A stretch of 64,000 bases of DNA, from NCBI RefSeq assembly GCF_001676785.2, contig NZ_CP015910.2, forward strand, positions 1,116,001-1,180,000. Direction: 5' to 3'. The notes beneath the pieces were generated by a model. The model was not told the origin of the DNA. It was given only the letters and a program-made list of their open reading frames with translations, and searched no databases. The stretch comes from Brachyspira hyodysenteriae ATCC 27164. Lineage in GTDB: Bacteria > Spirochaetota > Brachyspiria > Brachyspirales > Brachyspiraceae. The position numbers and the translations under genes are program-made. Shown one piece after another: positions 10,152-19,598 of the stretch (its first letter is position 1; each line of letters starts with the position of its first letter).

Positions 10152-11459
10152 TTGAGATTAGAATTAATGCTTGGCGTCAGATATTTAAGAGCCAAAAAGA
10201 AATTTTCATTTGTTTCAATAATAACTATTATATGTGTTCTTGGAATATTAGTTGGGGATATGGTAATGATTACTGTACTTTCAGTTATGAATGGCTTCCA
10301 AGATGATATAAGAGATAAAATACTTGGAATGAGGGCACATATAAATATCAGTGCTTATAGTGATCAGCCGCTTACAGATTATAAATATGTTGTTGATAAC
10401 ATAATGAACAATAAAGAAATAACAAGTGCTTATCCTTATATAGTTTTACCTTGTATAATGCGTTCATATGGTTTTACTACTCTTATAACAGTGCGTTCTT
10501 TTGAAGATAATATATTCACAACCGATAAAGACTTCATAAAATATTTTAATTTTGTTGAAGGCAATAATAAAGATATGAATACTAATGATGCTTTAATAGG
10601 ATCTGAAATGGCAAAAGATTATGCTTTGTCTATTGGCGATACTATAGATATAATTTCAGCTTCAGGAAGTTTTGAAAGAGGATTTAAACCTCAGAAAACT
10701 ACTTTCACTATTAAAGGTATTTATAAAACAGGGTATTATGAATATGACAGCAGAATGGTAATAGTTCCTCTTACTACAGGTCAGAAAATGGTTGGATATG
10801 ATAATGCTGTTACAGGCGTTGCTGTTAAGGTGAGAAATTTTTTTGATGCTGATAAAGTTGCCAAAAAAATTGATACTGATTTAAAAGAGTTTTATAATGT
10901 TATGCCTTGGATGTTATTCGATAGAAATTTCTTTCAGGCTTTGCATACAGAAAAATTGATGCTTGCATTGATACTTTCTTTTATTATATTGATAGCAGCT
11001 TTAAATATAGCTTCAAGTCAGATAATATTTGTTAAAGATAAAAGGCGTGATATTGCTATAATAAAGACATTAGGTTTAAGGCCTTCAAATGTAGCTAAAG
11101 TTTTCTTTTTGGAAGGAGCTATAATTGGTTTAATAGGTACTGTGCTTGGTGTAATATTTGGCATATTACTTGCTAATTATGTAAATGAGGCATTAGACGG
11201 CATTAGAATAATACTTCAGGTAATAGTTAATATTATATGGTTTATACCTTCTAAAATAGGAGGATTATCAATACCTATAGTACCTGATTTCTTTCCTTCA
11301 GATATATATTATGTAAGCGGAGGACTTCCTTCTATAATACATGCTTCTCAGGTTATAATGGTTGCTAGTATTTCATTCTTGCTTTCAGTTTTATTTGCTA
11401 TAATACCTGCTTATATAGCAAGCAGATATAAACCTGCGGAGGTATTGAGATATGAGTGA
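10152..11459 (+). CDS. Lipoprotein-releasing ABC transporter permease (LolC/LolE family)
   Basis: 435 aa, four predicted TM helices. TM1 (FVSIITIICVLGILVGDMVM) is followed by the family motif TVLSVMNGFQDDIRDKILG. A large periplasmic domain lies at about residues 45-270. Three C-terminal TMs include the FtsX/MacB-type segment KDKRRDIAIIKTLGL. It extracts outer-membrane lipoproteins from the inner membrane with LolD. Start is TTG 10152 with AAGGAG five bases upstream. Only one permease gene is present, so it may work as a homodimer (the LolF arrangement) unless a partner lies elsewhere. It overlaps lolD by 8 bp. Confidence 0.9.
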   Translation: MRLELMLGVRYLRAKKKFSFVSIITIICVLGILVGDMVMITVLSVMNGFQDDIRDKILGMRAHINISAYSDQPLTDYKYVVDNIMNNKEITSAYPYIVLPCIMRSYGFTTLITVRSFEDNIFTTDKDFIKYFNFVEGNNKDMNTNDALIGSEMAKDYALSIGDTIDIISASGSFERGFKPQKTTFTIKGIYKTGYYEYDSRMVIVPLTTGQKMVGYDNAVTGVAVKVRNFFDADKVAKKIDTDLKEFYNVMPWMLFDRNFFQALHTEKLMLALILSFIILIAALNIASSQIIFVKDKRRDIAIIKTLGLRPSNVAKVFFLEGAIIGLIGTVLGVIFGILLANYVNEALDGIRIILQVIVNIIWFIPSKIGGLSIPIVPDFFPSDIYYVSGGLPSIIHASQVIMVASISFLLSVLFAIIPAYIASRYKPAEVLRYE

Positions 11460-12141
11460 TAATAAAGAGGTTTTAATTAATATAGAAAATTTAAAAAAGA
11501 CTTATGCAGGACCTCCTAAAGTAGAAGTTTTAAAATCAATAAATTTAAAAGTTTATAAAAATGAAATACTTGCCATAACAGGAGAATCCGGCAGCGGAAA
11601 AACTACTCTTTTAAATTTAATTGGCGGTATAGATGATATTACAGAAGGCAGTATAGATATATTAGGTAATAACATTGGAAAAATGAATGAAGGTCAATTA
11701 GCTCATTTTAGAAATAGTTCTCTAGGTTATGTATTTCAGTTTCATAATTTGCTTGGCGAGTTTAGTGCTTTAGAAAATGTTATGATACCGTCTTTAATGC
11801 TTAAATATAATAAAAAGGAAGCCAGACAAAAAGCTGAGGTTTTGCTTGAAACAGTTGGTTTAAAAGATAGAATGGAGCATAGAATAGGAGAACTTTCAGG
11901 AGGTGAGGCACAGAGAGTTGCTATAGCCAGAGCTTTGATAAACAGACCTAGTGTAGTATTGGCTGATGAGCCTACTGGGAATTTGGATAAAAAAAATGCT
12001 GAAATGGTTAGAGAATTATTATGGAATATGACAAAACAAAGTAATGCTTCTCTGATAATAGTTACGCATTCTGTTTCTATTGCTAACATGGCTGATAGAA
12101 AATTGCGTTTGGAATATGGTGAGAATTTAATAGAATATTGA
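11452..12141 (+). CDS. lolD: Lipoprotein-releasing system ATP-binding protein LolD
   Basis: 229 aa ABC ATPase of the LolD/MacB class. Walker A is GESGSGKTT, Q-loop VFQFHNLL, signature LSGGEAQRVAIARA, Walker B VVLADEPTGNLD, and the H-loop His is in VTHS. The ATG overlaps the end of the permease gene, so the two are translationally coupled. It powers release of lipoproteins toward a LolA-type carrier; no lolA or lolB is in the window. Confidence 0.93.
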   Translation: MSDNKEVLINIENLKKTYAGPPKVEVLKSINLKVYKNEILAITGESGSGKTTLLNLIGGIDDITEGSIDILGNNIGKMNEGQLAHFRNSSLGYVFQFHNLLGEFSALENVMIPSLMLKYNKKEARQKAEVLLETVGLKDRMEHRIGELSGGEAQRVAIARALINRPSVVLADEPTGNLDKKNAEMVRELLWNMTKQSNASLIIVTHSVSIANMADRKLRLEYGENLIEY

Positions 12142-12194
12142 AATATAGTGTGTTTTACTATAAAATAAAAAAAATAATAATTTAGGTTTTTTAA

Positions 12195-14141
12195 ATGATT
12201 AAACAAATAAAAGAATTTTTCAAAAAAAAAGAAGAACATAAAAAACTTCATGAAACTGCAAGAAGCGATATTCATATAGATAAATATTATTCTTCTGATG
12301 AAAAACATGTATATAGAAGAATGTTTAAATATGCATGGAAGCAAAAAGGATTATATTTTATACCATTTATACTTAGTTTATTATATACCGTAATAAATAT
12401 ACTTCCTCCTTTTTTCGGTCAAATGGCTATAGCACTTACAGGTGGAAAATCTGCACAGCTTGTAGATAGAATACCTTTTTTGAAAAAACTATTTGAAATA
12501 GATGCTAAATCAATACTTGGAGATGCTTTCAGTTCAGGAAATATTTTCAATGCTAATTTGCTTTTGCAATTTACTGCTGTAATAATAATAGGTATTGTTT
12601 ATGTTATTTTAAGAGTTGGATTGGATTATTTTAAATCATTTTTATTCGGTTTTTGTTCTCAGGCAATAAACAGAGATGTTCAGGCTGATATGCTCAAGGC
12701 TGTATTAAATACTGATATTGGATATTTTAAGCAGGAAAGAGAAGGTACAATATTGGCTCGTATAGGTGAGGGAGGAGTGATATCAGGATTTGTTACAGGT
12801 ACTTTTCCTAATATGATTACAATACCTTTAACTTTAATACTTACATTAGCAGTACTTTTCTTTTTGAATGTTAAGCTTACATTAGTTTGTTTGATAGCAA
12901 GTCCATTAATAGCTATAGGAACAGATAAAATATCAAAACTTATAAGACCTAGAATTTCTAAATCTCAGGAAATGAATGCTAATATGAGCGGTATAATGCA
13001 GGAGAATATGAGAGGTATAGAAGTTATAAAGATATTCTCTAAAGAAGATGTAGAAGTTAATAGATATATAAATTATAATAATGAAATAATAGATTATACA
13101 AGAAAGATGACTATGGTTTCAGCATTGAACAGACCATTAGTAGAACTCATTATGATAGTTGCTATGCTGCTTATATTGGCTTATGGCGGATATTTAGTAT
13201 TTAATGGAGAAATGCCTTTTGAGTTTTTATGGGGATTTTTGCTTTATATGCTTAATATTTCTACTCCTGTAAGAGATTTATCAGGACTTTTTGTAGGTTT
13301 GCAGTCTACAAAAGTTATAGGTAAAAGAGTATTTCAAATAATGGATTTGCCTCAGGAAAAAGTTGATGATAAGTCAAAAATGGAGATGAAGCCTATAGAA
13401 AATTCTATAGAATTTAAAGATGTTGAATTCGAGTATCCTAGAAGAGGTAATGAAGAACCTTTCAAATTGGGACCTATTAATTTTAAAGTGAAAAAAGGTG
13501 ATATTGTTGCTTTTGTAGGTAATTCAGGCGGAGGTAAAACTACACTTGTAACTTTAATACCTAAATTATTTTTACCTTCATCCGGACAAATTTTATTTGA
13601 TGGAATAGATGCAAATGAAATAAATACTAGAAGTTTAAGGCAGCATATAGGAGTTGTATCACAGGAAAATATTTTATTTTATGGAAGCGTAAGAGATAAT
13701 ATTTTGTATGGCGATACTGAAGCTACAGATGATGATATGTTTAGAGCAGCAAAAATAGCACATGCTGATGAGTTTATATTGAAATTACCTAATGGTTATG
13801 ATACACATATAGGTCCTAGAGGAATTATGCTTTCTGGCGGACAGCGTCAGAGAATAGCATTAGCTAGAGCTGTTTTAAGAAAGCCGTCAATACTTATTTT
13901 AGATGAGGCTACAAGTGCTTTAGATACCGAAAGTGAAATGTATGTTCAAAAAGCATTAAATGAAATTATTAATCTTCAAACTACATTTGTTATAGCTCAC
14001 AGACTTTCAACTATTAAAAATGCTACTTATATATGTGTAGTAGAAGATGGTAAAATAATAGAATCTGGTACTCATGAAGAATTAATGAAGAAAGGCGGAA
14101 AGTATCAATATTTATATTCATTACAGTTTAGAGATAATTAA
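12195..14141 (+). CDS. ABC exporter, MsbA-like (fused TM and ATPase domains)
   Basis: 648 aa. A basic, charged N-terminal tail (about 45 residues) leads into a six-helix exporter TM domain (about 50-370). The ATPase domain has Walker A GNSGGGKTT, signature LSGGQRQRIALARA and Walker B ILILDEATSALD. The architecture matches half-size lipid or drug exporters such as MsbA. The position 53 bp after lolD, in an envelope-biogenesis cluster, hints at lipid or lipooligosaccharide flipping, but substrate cannot be read from sequence. A strong terminator follows. Confidence 0.88.
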   Translation: MIKQIKEFFKKKEEHKKLHETARSDIHIDKYYSSDEKHVYRRMFKYAWKQKGLYFIPFILSLLYTVINILPPFFGQMAIALTGGKSAQLVDRIPFLKKLFEIDAKSILGDAFSSGNIFNANLLLQFTAVIIIGIVYVILRVGLDYFKSFLFGFCSQAINRDVQADMLKAVLNTDIGYFKQEREGTILARIGEGGVISGFVTGTFPNMITIPLTLILTLAVLFFLNVKLTLVCLIASPLIAIGTDKISKLIRPRISKSQEMNANMSGIMQENMRGIEVIKIFSKEDVEVNRYINYNNEIIDYTRKMTMVSALNRPLVELIMIVAMLLILAYGGYLVFNGEMPFEFLWGFLLYMLNISTPVRDLSGLFVGLQSTKVIGKRVFQIMDLPQEKVDDKSKMEMKPIENSIEFKDVEFEYPRRGNEEPFKLGPINFKVKKGDIVAFVGNSGGGKTTLVTLIPKLFLPSSGQILFDGIDANEINTRSLRQHIGVVSQENILFYGSVRDNILYGDTEATDDDMFRAAKIAHADEFILKLPNGYDTHIGPRGIMLSGGQRQRIALARAVLRKPSILILDEATSALDTESEMYVQKALNEIINLQTTFVIAHRLSTIKNATYICVVEDGKIIESGTHEELMKKGGKYQYLYSLQFRDN

Positions 14142-14160
14142 TAGATTATTAAAATAATAA

Positions 14161-14198
14161 AAATAGCTGCTATAATTATTATTAGCAGCTATTTTTTT
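14161..14198 (+). terminator. Terminator of the lol-exporter operon
   Basis: 12-bp perfect stem (14161-14172 with 14183-14194), 10-nt loop, then a T run. The minus-strand exbD ends at 14237, and the A-rich stretch before the stem may allow bidirectional use. Confidence 0.85.
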
Positions 14199-14236
14199 AT
14201 ATTTAAGTTTTTAATAAGTATAAATTAATATGAAAA

Positions 14237-14662
14237 TTAATTATCATTTGATGTTTCAGTAGCTATGCTTAGTCTTGTAAATCCTGCATTTTTGACACTG
14301 TCTATAACAGATATTAAAGTTTGAGTTTTTACATCTTGATCTGAACGTATTTCCACAGGCTTTTCCAATTCTCCTTCTGTATCAGCTAATTTTTTTAGAT
14401 CTGCATCAATATCTTCTGATATGTATCCATTTATATATTTTTGTCCGTCTTTTGATATGCTTATTACTACGGTTTCATTTTTATCGGATCCTACTGCTGA
14501 TGTTGATTTTGGCAAACTAATTTCTATTTGAGGCGTAACTATAATTGTTGAACCCACCATGAAGAATATAAGCAAATTAAATACTATATCTATCATGGGG
14601 GTTAAATCTATTCCGCTTTTTATATTGAATCTTCTTCTAAACTTCATATGCGCACACTGCAT
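14237..14662 (-). CDS. ExbD/TolR family biopolymer transport protein
   Basis: 141 aa. Short cytoplasmic N-terminus, one TM helix (LTPMIDIVFNLLIFFMV) with the conserved Asp of the ExbD/TolR proton channel, then a periplasmic domain. It should work with an ExbB/TolQ homologue to transmit proton-motive force to the envelope, but no exbB is adjacent, which is unusual. An internal ATG at 14647 (MKFRRRF) is the likelier true start by family comparison, though neither start has a clear ribosome binding site. Lies 8 bp after the CAP-domain gene, probably one operon. Confidence 0.85.
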   Translation of the reverse strand: MQCAHMKFRRRFNIKSGIDLTPMIDIVFNLLIFFMVGSTIIVTPQIEISLPKSTSAVGSDKNETVVISISKDGQKYINGYISEDIDADLKKLADTEGELEKPVEIRSDQDVKTQTLISVIDSVKNAGFTRLSIATETSNDN

Positions 14663-14670
14663 TATTAAAG

Positions 14671-15444
14671 TTATTCTACTGTTATAGTTCTTACATTACT
14701 TAAGAAATGCTGACCTTTATATAGAATAGAAATTTTATAATCTCCTTTTCCATATTCAGCCTTGAAAGTTCTTCCTAATATAGAGTTGCCCATATCTTTA
14801 ACATCATATATTACTTTTCCTATGTATGTTTTTCCATCATCTCCTGTGATTCTAGCTTCAGGATCAGCCATTTCTACAGCCAATTTAAAATCAGTAAAAG
14901 CAGCCCCATTTAGTATTCTATATTTTACAGTTATTTCACTGCCTTCTTTAGCTTTAGGTGAGAAGTCAACAGATTCAGCAACTATGTTGGCAAATGTTAC
15001 TGTAGTATAAACACCAACACCTCTTTTTACAGCACCAACTCCTATAGCATTATATTCCTTGCTTAATATGTTCTTTTTGCTGTCAGGAGTTTTCATCAAA
15101 TCTTTAACAATGCTTTCAGCAGCTTTTTTATCAGTAAAAGGAACAACGTCTAATTTATGCAAACTTTCACTTATATTTCCAACCATTTCAGGATATAATT
15201 TTACTTGTCTTGCTTTAGAGTCTAATCCGTCTAAATCTGTATTGCTGAAGAATTTATTTTTAGCCATATTATCAGCATGATATAATGCTAATGAATGAAG
15301 TCTTTGATTATTAGGAAGAGGAGGTAAAGATACCTTACTTCTTTCTAAATTTATTAATCTAAATACTTCGTCTTCTATAGTATTAGCACTAAGTATTAAA
15401 GTTGATAAAAAGATAAATATTATTATGAAATTTAACTTTTTCAT
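14671..15444 (-). CDS. Exported CAP-domain (SCP/PR-1) protein
   Basis: 257 aa. Signal peptide of about 20 residues (MKKLNFIIIFIFLSTLILSA). The CAP domain covers about 23-150, with bacterial SCP motifs: EVFRLINLERSK, then LHSLALYHADNMAKNKFF, and GVGAVKRGVGVYTTVTFA. The remaining 100 residues form a beta-rich tail of unknown family. Bacterial CAP proteins are mostly extracytoplasmic and of unknown activity. Co-oriented with and directly upstream of exbD. Confidence 0.85.
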   Translation of the reverse strand: MKKLNFIIIFIFLSTLILSANTIEDEVFRLINLERSKVSLPPLPNNQRLHSLALYHADNMAKNKFFSNTDLDGLDSKARQVKLYPEMVGNISESLHKLDVVPFTDKKAAESIVKDLMKTPDSKKNILSKEYNAIGVGAVKRGVGVYTTVTFANIVAESVDFSPKAKEGSEITVKYRILNGAAFTDFKLAVEMADPEARITGDDGKTYIGKVIYDVKDMGNSILGRTFKAEYGKGDYKISILYKGQHFLSNVRTITVE

Positions 15445-15567
15445 TTTTAATCTCCAAAATTTTTTAAAATTATATAATTATAAATCTAATTCTATAATGA
15501 TTTTGTAAAAAATAAAAGAAAATAAATGTAAAAATAATATTATTTTTTTATGTTAGTTTTTTTCTTT

Positions 15568-15819
15568 ATGCTTTTTACTAAGAAACAGTAGATTACAGGT
15601 ACTATTATAATAGTAGGTACATCTATATTTACAAATATAGTTATAACTACAGAGGAGAGAGATTCTTATTTCAATAAGAAATTTTTCGATGAATATGCTA
15701 AGTATTTGGGACAGAATATAACTATAAAAGCTAAAGTAAAGAAAGATACTATATGGCTTTCCTACAGAAGCAAATCATTTTAGAGATATACTATTATGTG
15801 GATAGAAAATAAAGAATAA
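15568..15819 (+). pseudogene. Decayed ORF interrupted by two in-frame TAG codons
   Basis: The 531-bp gap between the CAP gene and ackA contains one frame that reads as protein from ATG 15568 to TAA 15817-15819, broken only by TAG at 15589 and TAG at 15781. The longest piece is 63 residues: a short hydrophobic segment (TGTIIIVGTSIFTNIVI), then a charged region (RDSYFNKKFFDEYAKYLGQN). No ribosome binding site precedes the ATG. It is most simply a decayed small membrane-anchored protein gene; family not recognised. Confidence 0.35.
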
Positions 15820-15839
15820 GAAAAATATCATATATTCAT

Positions 15840-15878
15840 AAAAAGGTTTTAGATATTTATGTATTTAAATCCTTTTTT
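15840..15878 (+). terminator. Terminator-like hairpin upstream of ackA
   Basis: About 15-bp stem with one mismatch (AAAAAGG...CCTTTTT), about 7-nt loop, ending in a T run. It follows the decayed ORF and insulates ackA. Confidence 0.55.
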
Positions 15879-15914
15879 ATTTATTAAGTTATTTATTAAT
15901 GAAATAAAAATTCA

Positions 15915-15942
15915 TTGATAAATATACGGAGTATGGTATAAT
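15915..15942 (+). promoter_or_regulatory. Promoter of ackA
   Basis: TTGATA (15915-15920), 16-bp spacer with TATGG just before the -10, TATAAT (15937-15942), 33 bp before the ackA ATG. Confidence 0.7.
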
Positions 15943-15975
15943 GAATAAAAATAATCAAAACTATGGAGTCATTTT

Positions 15976-17163
15976 ATGAATGTATTGGTAATAAATTCAG
16001 GAAGTTCAAGTATTAAATATCAATTATTCGCTATGCCTGAAGCAAAAGTTTTAGCTAAAGGACTTTTAGAAAAAATCGGCGAAGAAATAAGTGCTTTAAA
16101 ACACACAGCTGTAGAAAAGGGAAAAGAGAAAAAAATAGAACAGAAAGTTGCTGATCATAAAGCAGGTATGTCTTTAATTTTCTCTCTTTTAACAGACAAA
16201 GAAGTTGGCGTTATAGCTGATATGAATGAAATATCTGCTGTAGGTCATAGAGTTGTTCATGGCGGTGAAGCATTCAATAAAAGTATATTAATTACTGATG
16301 AAGCTATAAAAGCCATTGAAGCTTGCTGCGATATAGCTCCTTTACATAACCCAGCTGGTTTACAAGGTATAAGTGCTTGTAAAGAAATATTAAAAGATGT
16401 AAAAATGGTAGGTGTTTTTGATACTAGTTTCCACCAAACAATACCTGATTATGCTTATATGTATGCTGTTCCACATGAATGGTATGATAAATATAAAATA
16501 CGTCGTTATGGTTTCCATGGTACTTCTCATAAATATGTTTATGGTGAGTTCTGTAAAGTAACTAACAAACCTAATGCTAATGTTATAGTATGCCACTTAG
16601 GAAATGGTGCTAGTGTTACAGCTGTTAAAAATGGAGAGTCTATTGATACTAGTATGGGTTTAACTCCTTTAGAAGGTTTAGTAATGGGTACTAGATCAGG
16701 AGATATGGATCCTGCTGTTCCTACTTTTGTTATGGCTAAAGAAAATTTATCTGCAAAAGAAATGGATAATATTTTAAATAAAAAAAGCGGTCTTTTAGGT
16801 GTTTCTGGTGTTAGTAATGATATGAGAAACTTGGAAGAAGCTGCTAAAACTAATCCTAAGGCTGAACTTGCCATTACTATGTTCTGCTATAGAGTTAAAA
16901 AATATATAGGAGCTTATATGGCTGCTTTAGGACATCTTGATGGTATAGTATTTACAGGCGGTATAGGTGAAAATAGTGCTTATATCAGAGGAAGAATACT
17001 TGAAGGTTTAGATGAGCTTGGTATTAAATGCGATGCTGATAAAAACTCTAAAGCTAGAGGCTGTGCTAATTTTGAAAAAGATGGCGCTGCTATCAAACTT
17101 TATGTTATAGCTACTGATGAAGAAAAAGCTATAGCTATGGATACTTATAATCTTGCAAAATAA
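15976..17163 (+). CDS. ackA: Acetate kinase
   Basis: 395 aa. Interconverts acetyl phosphate + ADP and acetate + ATP, the energy-yielding last step of acetate fermentation. Diagnostic stretches are MNVLVINSGSSSIKYQLF at the N-terminus, VGHRVVHGGEAF, GFHGTSHKYV, LGNGASVTA and FTGGIGENS. Length fits the family. pta is not adjacent. GGAG lies upstream of the ATG, and a strong terminator follows, so it is monocistronic. Confidence 0.97.
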   Translation: MNVLVINSGSSSIKYQLFAMPEAKVLAKGLLEKIGEEISALKHTAVEKGKEKKIEQKVADHKAGMSLIFSLLTDKEVGVIADMNEISAVGHRVVHGGEAFNKSILITDEAIKAIEACCDIAPLHNPAGLQGISACKEILKDVKMVGVFDTSFHQTIPDYAYMYAVPHEWYDKYKIRRYGFHGTSHKYVYGEFCKVTNKPNANVIVCHLGNGASVTAVKNGESIDTSMGLTPLEGLVMGTRSGDMDPAVPTFVMAKENLSAKEMDNILNKKSGLLGVSGVSNDMRNLEEAAKTNPKAELAITMFCYRVKKYIGAYMAALGHLDGIVFTGGIGENSAYIRGRILEGLDELGIKCDADKNSKARGCANFEKDGAAIKLYVIATDEEKAIAMDTYNLAK

Positions 17164-17199
17164 GAATAAAAAATAATTTGTTATATAACATTTTTATAG

Positions 17200-17236
17200 T
17201 AGGGTGTCTTAATTATTAAGATGCCCTATTTTTTTA
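17200..17236 (+). terminator. Terminator of ackA
   Basis: 13-bp stem with two G-T pairs (17200-17212 with 17216-17228), 3-nt loop, run of seven T. Confidence 0.85.
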
Positions 17237-17309
17237 ATTTTTAAGTTAGATAATTATAATTTATTTCGATACTATAAAGTATTAATATTATATTAGGAAA
17301 TATTATTTT

Positions 17310-18935
17310 ATGAAAAAGAATATATTAATTAAATTATTTTGTTTATTATCTGTTATTTTTATTTTATCATGCCATAAAGAGCCAAAAAATATTTTGAATG
17401 AATTAACGGTATCTGTTGGCCCTGAGCCTCAAACTATAGACCCTACTAAAAATTCTGCAGTAGATGCTATGATATATACAACACATTTATTTGAAAATTT
17501 AACTATTAGAGATGAAAATAATAATATAATACCTGGTGCTGCTGAAAGCTGGACTTCATCTAATAACAATACAATATATATTTTTAATATTAGAAGCAAT
17601 GCAAAATGGTCCGACGGAATGGATTTAAAAGCTAATGATTTTGTATATGCTTGGAAACGTATAGTTGATCCTAAAAATGGAGCTTCATATTCAATACTTT
17701 TAGATGTTATAAAAAATGCAAGCGATATAATGATGGGGAAAAAAGATAAAGAAACATTAGGAGTTAAAGCATTAGATGATAAAACTTTATATGTAGAATT
17801 AGAATATCCTGTGCCTTATTTTGCGGAGATGGTAGCTCATACTGCTTATACGCCTTTGAGAGAGGATATTGTCAGTCAAAATGAGGATGGCTGGACTTTA
17901 GATGTTAATACTATGGTTGGAAACGGTGCTTTTCAAATTGTACGTTGGGATCATAATTCAAGATTAGTTGTAAGAAAAAATACAGACTATTGGAATTATA
18001 AAGAAATAAAACCGGATATTATTAATTTTGAATTTATAGATAATGATAATACAGCAATGTCAGCAATAATTAATGAAGAAATATATTTTTATCATAATAC
18101 ACCTATAAATGACAGAGAAAAACTTTTAAAAGAAGGCATAGCAAGACCAGTACCTAATATATCACTTTATTTTTATGAAGTTGATAATAGAAAAGAACCT
18201 TTTAATGATGCTAGAGTAAGAAAGGCAATTTCTTTAGCTATAGATAGAGAATATATAGTGAATAATATTATGAAAGGAGGAGAGAAGCCTGCTGCTGGTA
18301 TTGTTCCTTATAATATAAAAGATGTTGATAGTACAAATAATTTTAGGGATAAGAAAGACGGATATTTTTCTACAAAGACTGAAGATTATCAAAAGAATGT
18401 AGAAGAGGCTAGAGCTTTACTTGCAGAGGCCGGTTATCCTAATGGAGAAAATTTCCCTGTATTTGAATTTATAACAAATCCTGGTTTTCATGTTACCATT
18501 GCAGAAAGCATACAAGCTATGTTAAAAGAAGCATTAAATATAAATATGGTGATAAGGCAGGAGGAATGGGCTGTACTTTTACAAACTAGAAGAGATGGAA
18601 ATTTTGATATGGCAAGACAGGGCTGGATTGGCGGATATAATAGTCCTGCTGCATTTTTAGCTTTAGTAAAAACAGGATATGTATTGAATGAGGGTAGATA
18701 TACTAATCCTGGATTTGATAAGGCTTTATTAGACGCTTCCATTGCTGAAAGTGATTCAGACAGAAGTATGTATTTGCATAAAGCTGAAGATATTGCTATG
18801 AATGATATGGCTATTATTCCAATATATTATTATGCCGGAACTGTAATGCAGAATAAAAAATTAACTAATGTTGTTTATGATATATTCGGTATATATAATT
18901 TTAGTAGGGCTGAGATTATAGAAGAAACTAATTAA
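17310..18935 (+). CDS. Oligopeptide ABC transporter substrate-binding lipoprotein (OppA family)
   Basis: 541 aa. Lipoprotein signal ends FILSC at about residue 21. The SBP_bac_5 fold is clear: VGPEPQTIDPTKNSAVDAMI, then WKRIVDPKNGASYS, PFNDARVRKAISLAIDRE and ARQGWIGGYNSP. It captures peptides outside the inner membrane for an Opp/Dpp permease. None of the permease or ATPase genes is nearby, so it is an orphan binding protein. Convergent with the DUF2147 gene, 3 bp away. Confidence 0.93.
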   Translation: MKKNILIKLFCLLSVIFILSCHKEPKNILNELTVSVGPEPQTIDPTKNSAVDAMIYTTHLFENLTIRDENNNIIPGAAESWTSSNNNTIYIFNIRSNAKWSDGMDLKANDFVYAWKRIVDPKNGASYSILLDVIKNASDIMMGKKDKETLGVKALDDKTLYVELEYPVPYFAEMVAHTAYTPLREDIVSQNEDGWTLDVNTMVGNGAFQIVRWDHNSRLVVRKNTDYWNYKEIKPDIINFEFIDNDNTAMSAIINEEIYFYHNTPINDREKLLKEGIARPVPNISLYFYEVDNRKEPFNDARVRKAISLAIDREYIVNNIMKGGEKPAAGIVPYNIKDVDSTNNFRDKKDGYFSTKTEDYQKNVEEARALLAEAGYPNGENFPVFEFITNPGFHVTIAESIQAMLKEALNINMVIRQEEWAVLLQTRRDGNFDMARQGWIGGYNSPAAFLALVKTGYVLNEGRYTNPGFDKALLDASIAESDSDRSMYLHKAEDIAMNDMAIIPIYYYAGTVMQNKKLTNVVYDIFGIYNFSRAEIIEETN

Positions 18936-18938
18936 TAT

Positions 18939-19451
18939 TTATATTCCTTTTCCTTCTATTGTTCTTAATTGATTTACAGGAATATCTGAATATTTATTAG
19001 ATTCTTCTTTTGAGAGTCTTGTCCATTCTACGGTTGCTCCTACTATGCCTTTTTTATCTAATGATGCTTTTAGATATAATGTTTTCTTATCATCTGATAA
19101 ACTTATTTTGGCATAGTATGTGCTTCCCTGATCTGTATGATATATTCTTCCTGTTTGCCACTCACCATCTTTGAATTCTATATCATATATAAATATTAAT
19201 CCTTTTAAATCTTTATCTCTAAGTGATTTATTAGGATTATGTATGTCTAATGTACTTTTTACATCATTATGCAATGCTATTCCATAAGCATATACTTTAT
19301 TATCAATAACTATTATCTTTGCTACTTTCATTCTTCCTTTAGGTTTTTCAGGCATACCCCAGAAACCTTCAACATCTTTTGCATTGTTTTGACCGTATAA
19401 TAAAGAACTAAATATAATTATAAATATTATAGACAATATATTATTTCTCAT
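18939..19451 (-). CDS. Exported DUF2147 protein
   Basis: 170 aa from ATG 19451 (MRNNILSIIF), chosen because GGA precedes it at useful spacing; a longer frame starts at 19469. Signal peptide of about 20 residues ending LLYGQ. The mature part matches DUF2147: EGFWGMPEKPKG, then TLDIHNPNKSLRDKDLKGL, GRIYHTDQGSTYYAKISL and TVEWTRL. Members are periplasmic or secreted beta-barrel-like proteins of unknown function. Its 3' end almost touches the convergent oppA-like gene. Confidence 0.8.
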   Translation of the reverse strand: MRNNILSIIFIIIFSSLLYGQNNAKDVEGFWGMPEKPKGRMKVAKIIVIDNKVYAYGIALHNDVKSTLDIHNPNKSLRDKDLKGLIFIYDIEFKDGEWQTGRIYHTDQGSTYYAKISLSDDKKTLYLKASLDKKGIVGATVEWTRLSKEESNKYSDIPVNQLRTIEGKGI

Positions 19452-19598
19452 TTTATAATCCAAATTCATTTTTTATAAATTATATATCTAAATAATATTT
19501 TTTCTATAGCGTTTTATAATTTATATATTGATTATTATTTTTTATTATGTAAAATGAATCAATCTAAAATAAATGATATAAAATTAAGGAAACATTTT

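Noticed and set aside
11742-12344. 200-codon minus-strand ORF across lolD and the exporter gene
   Set aside because: It is a shadow of two well-supported plus-strand genes and its translation has no recognisable protein pattern.
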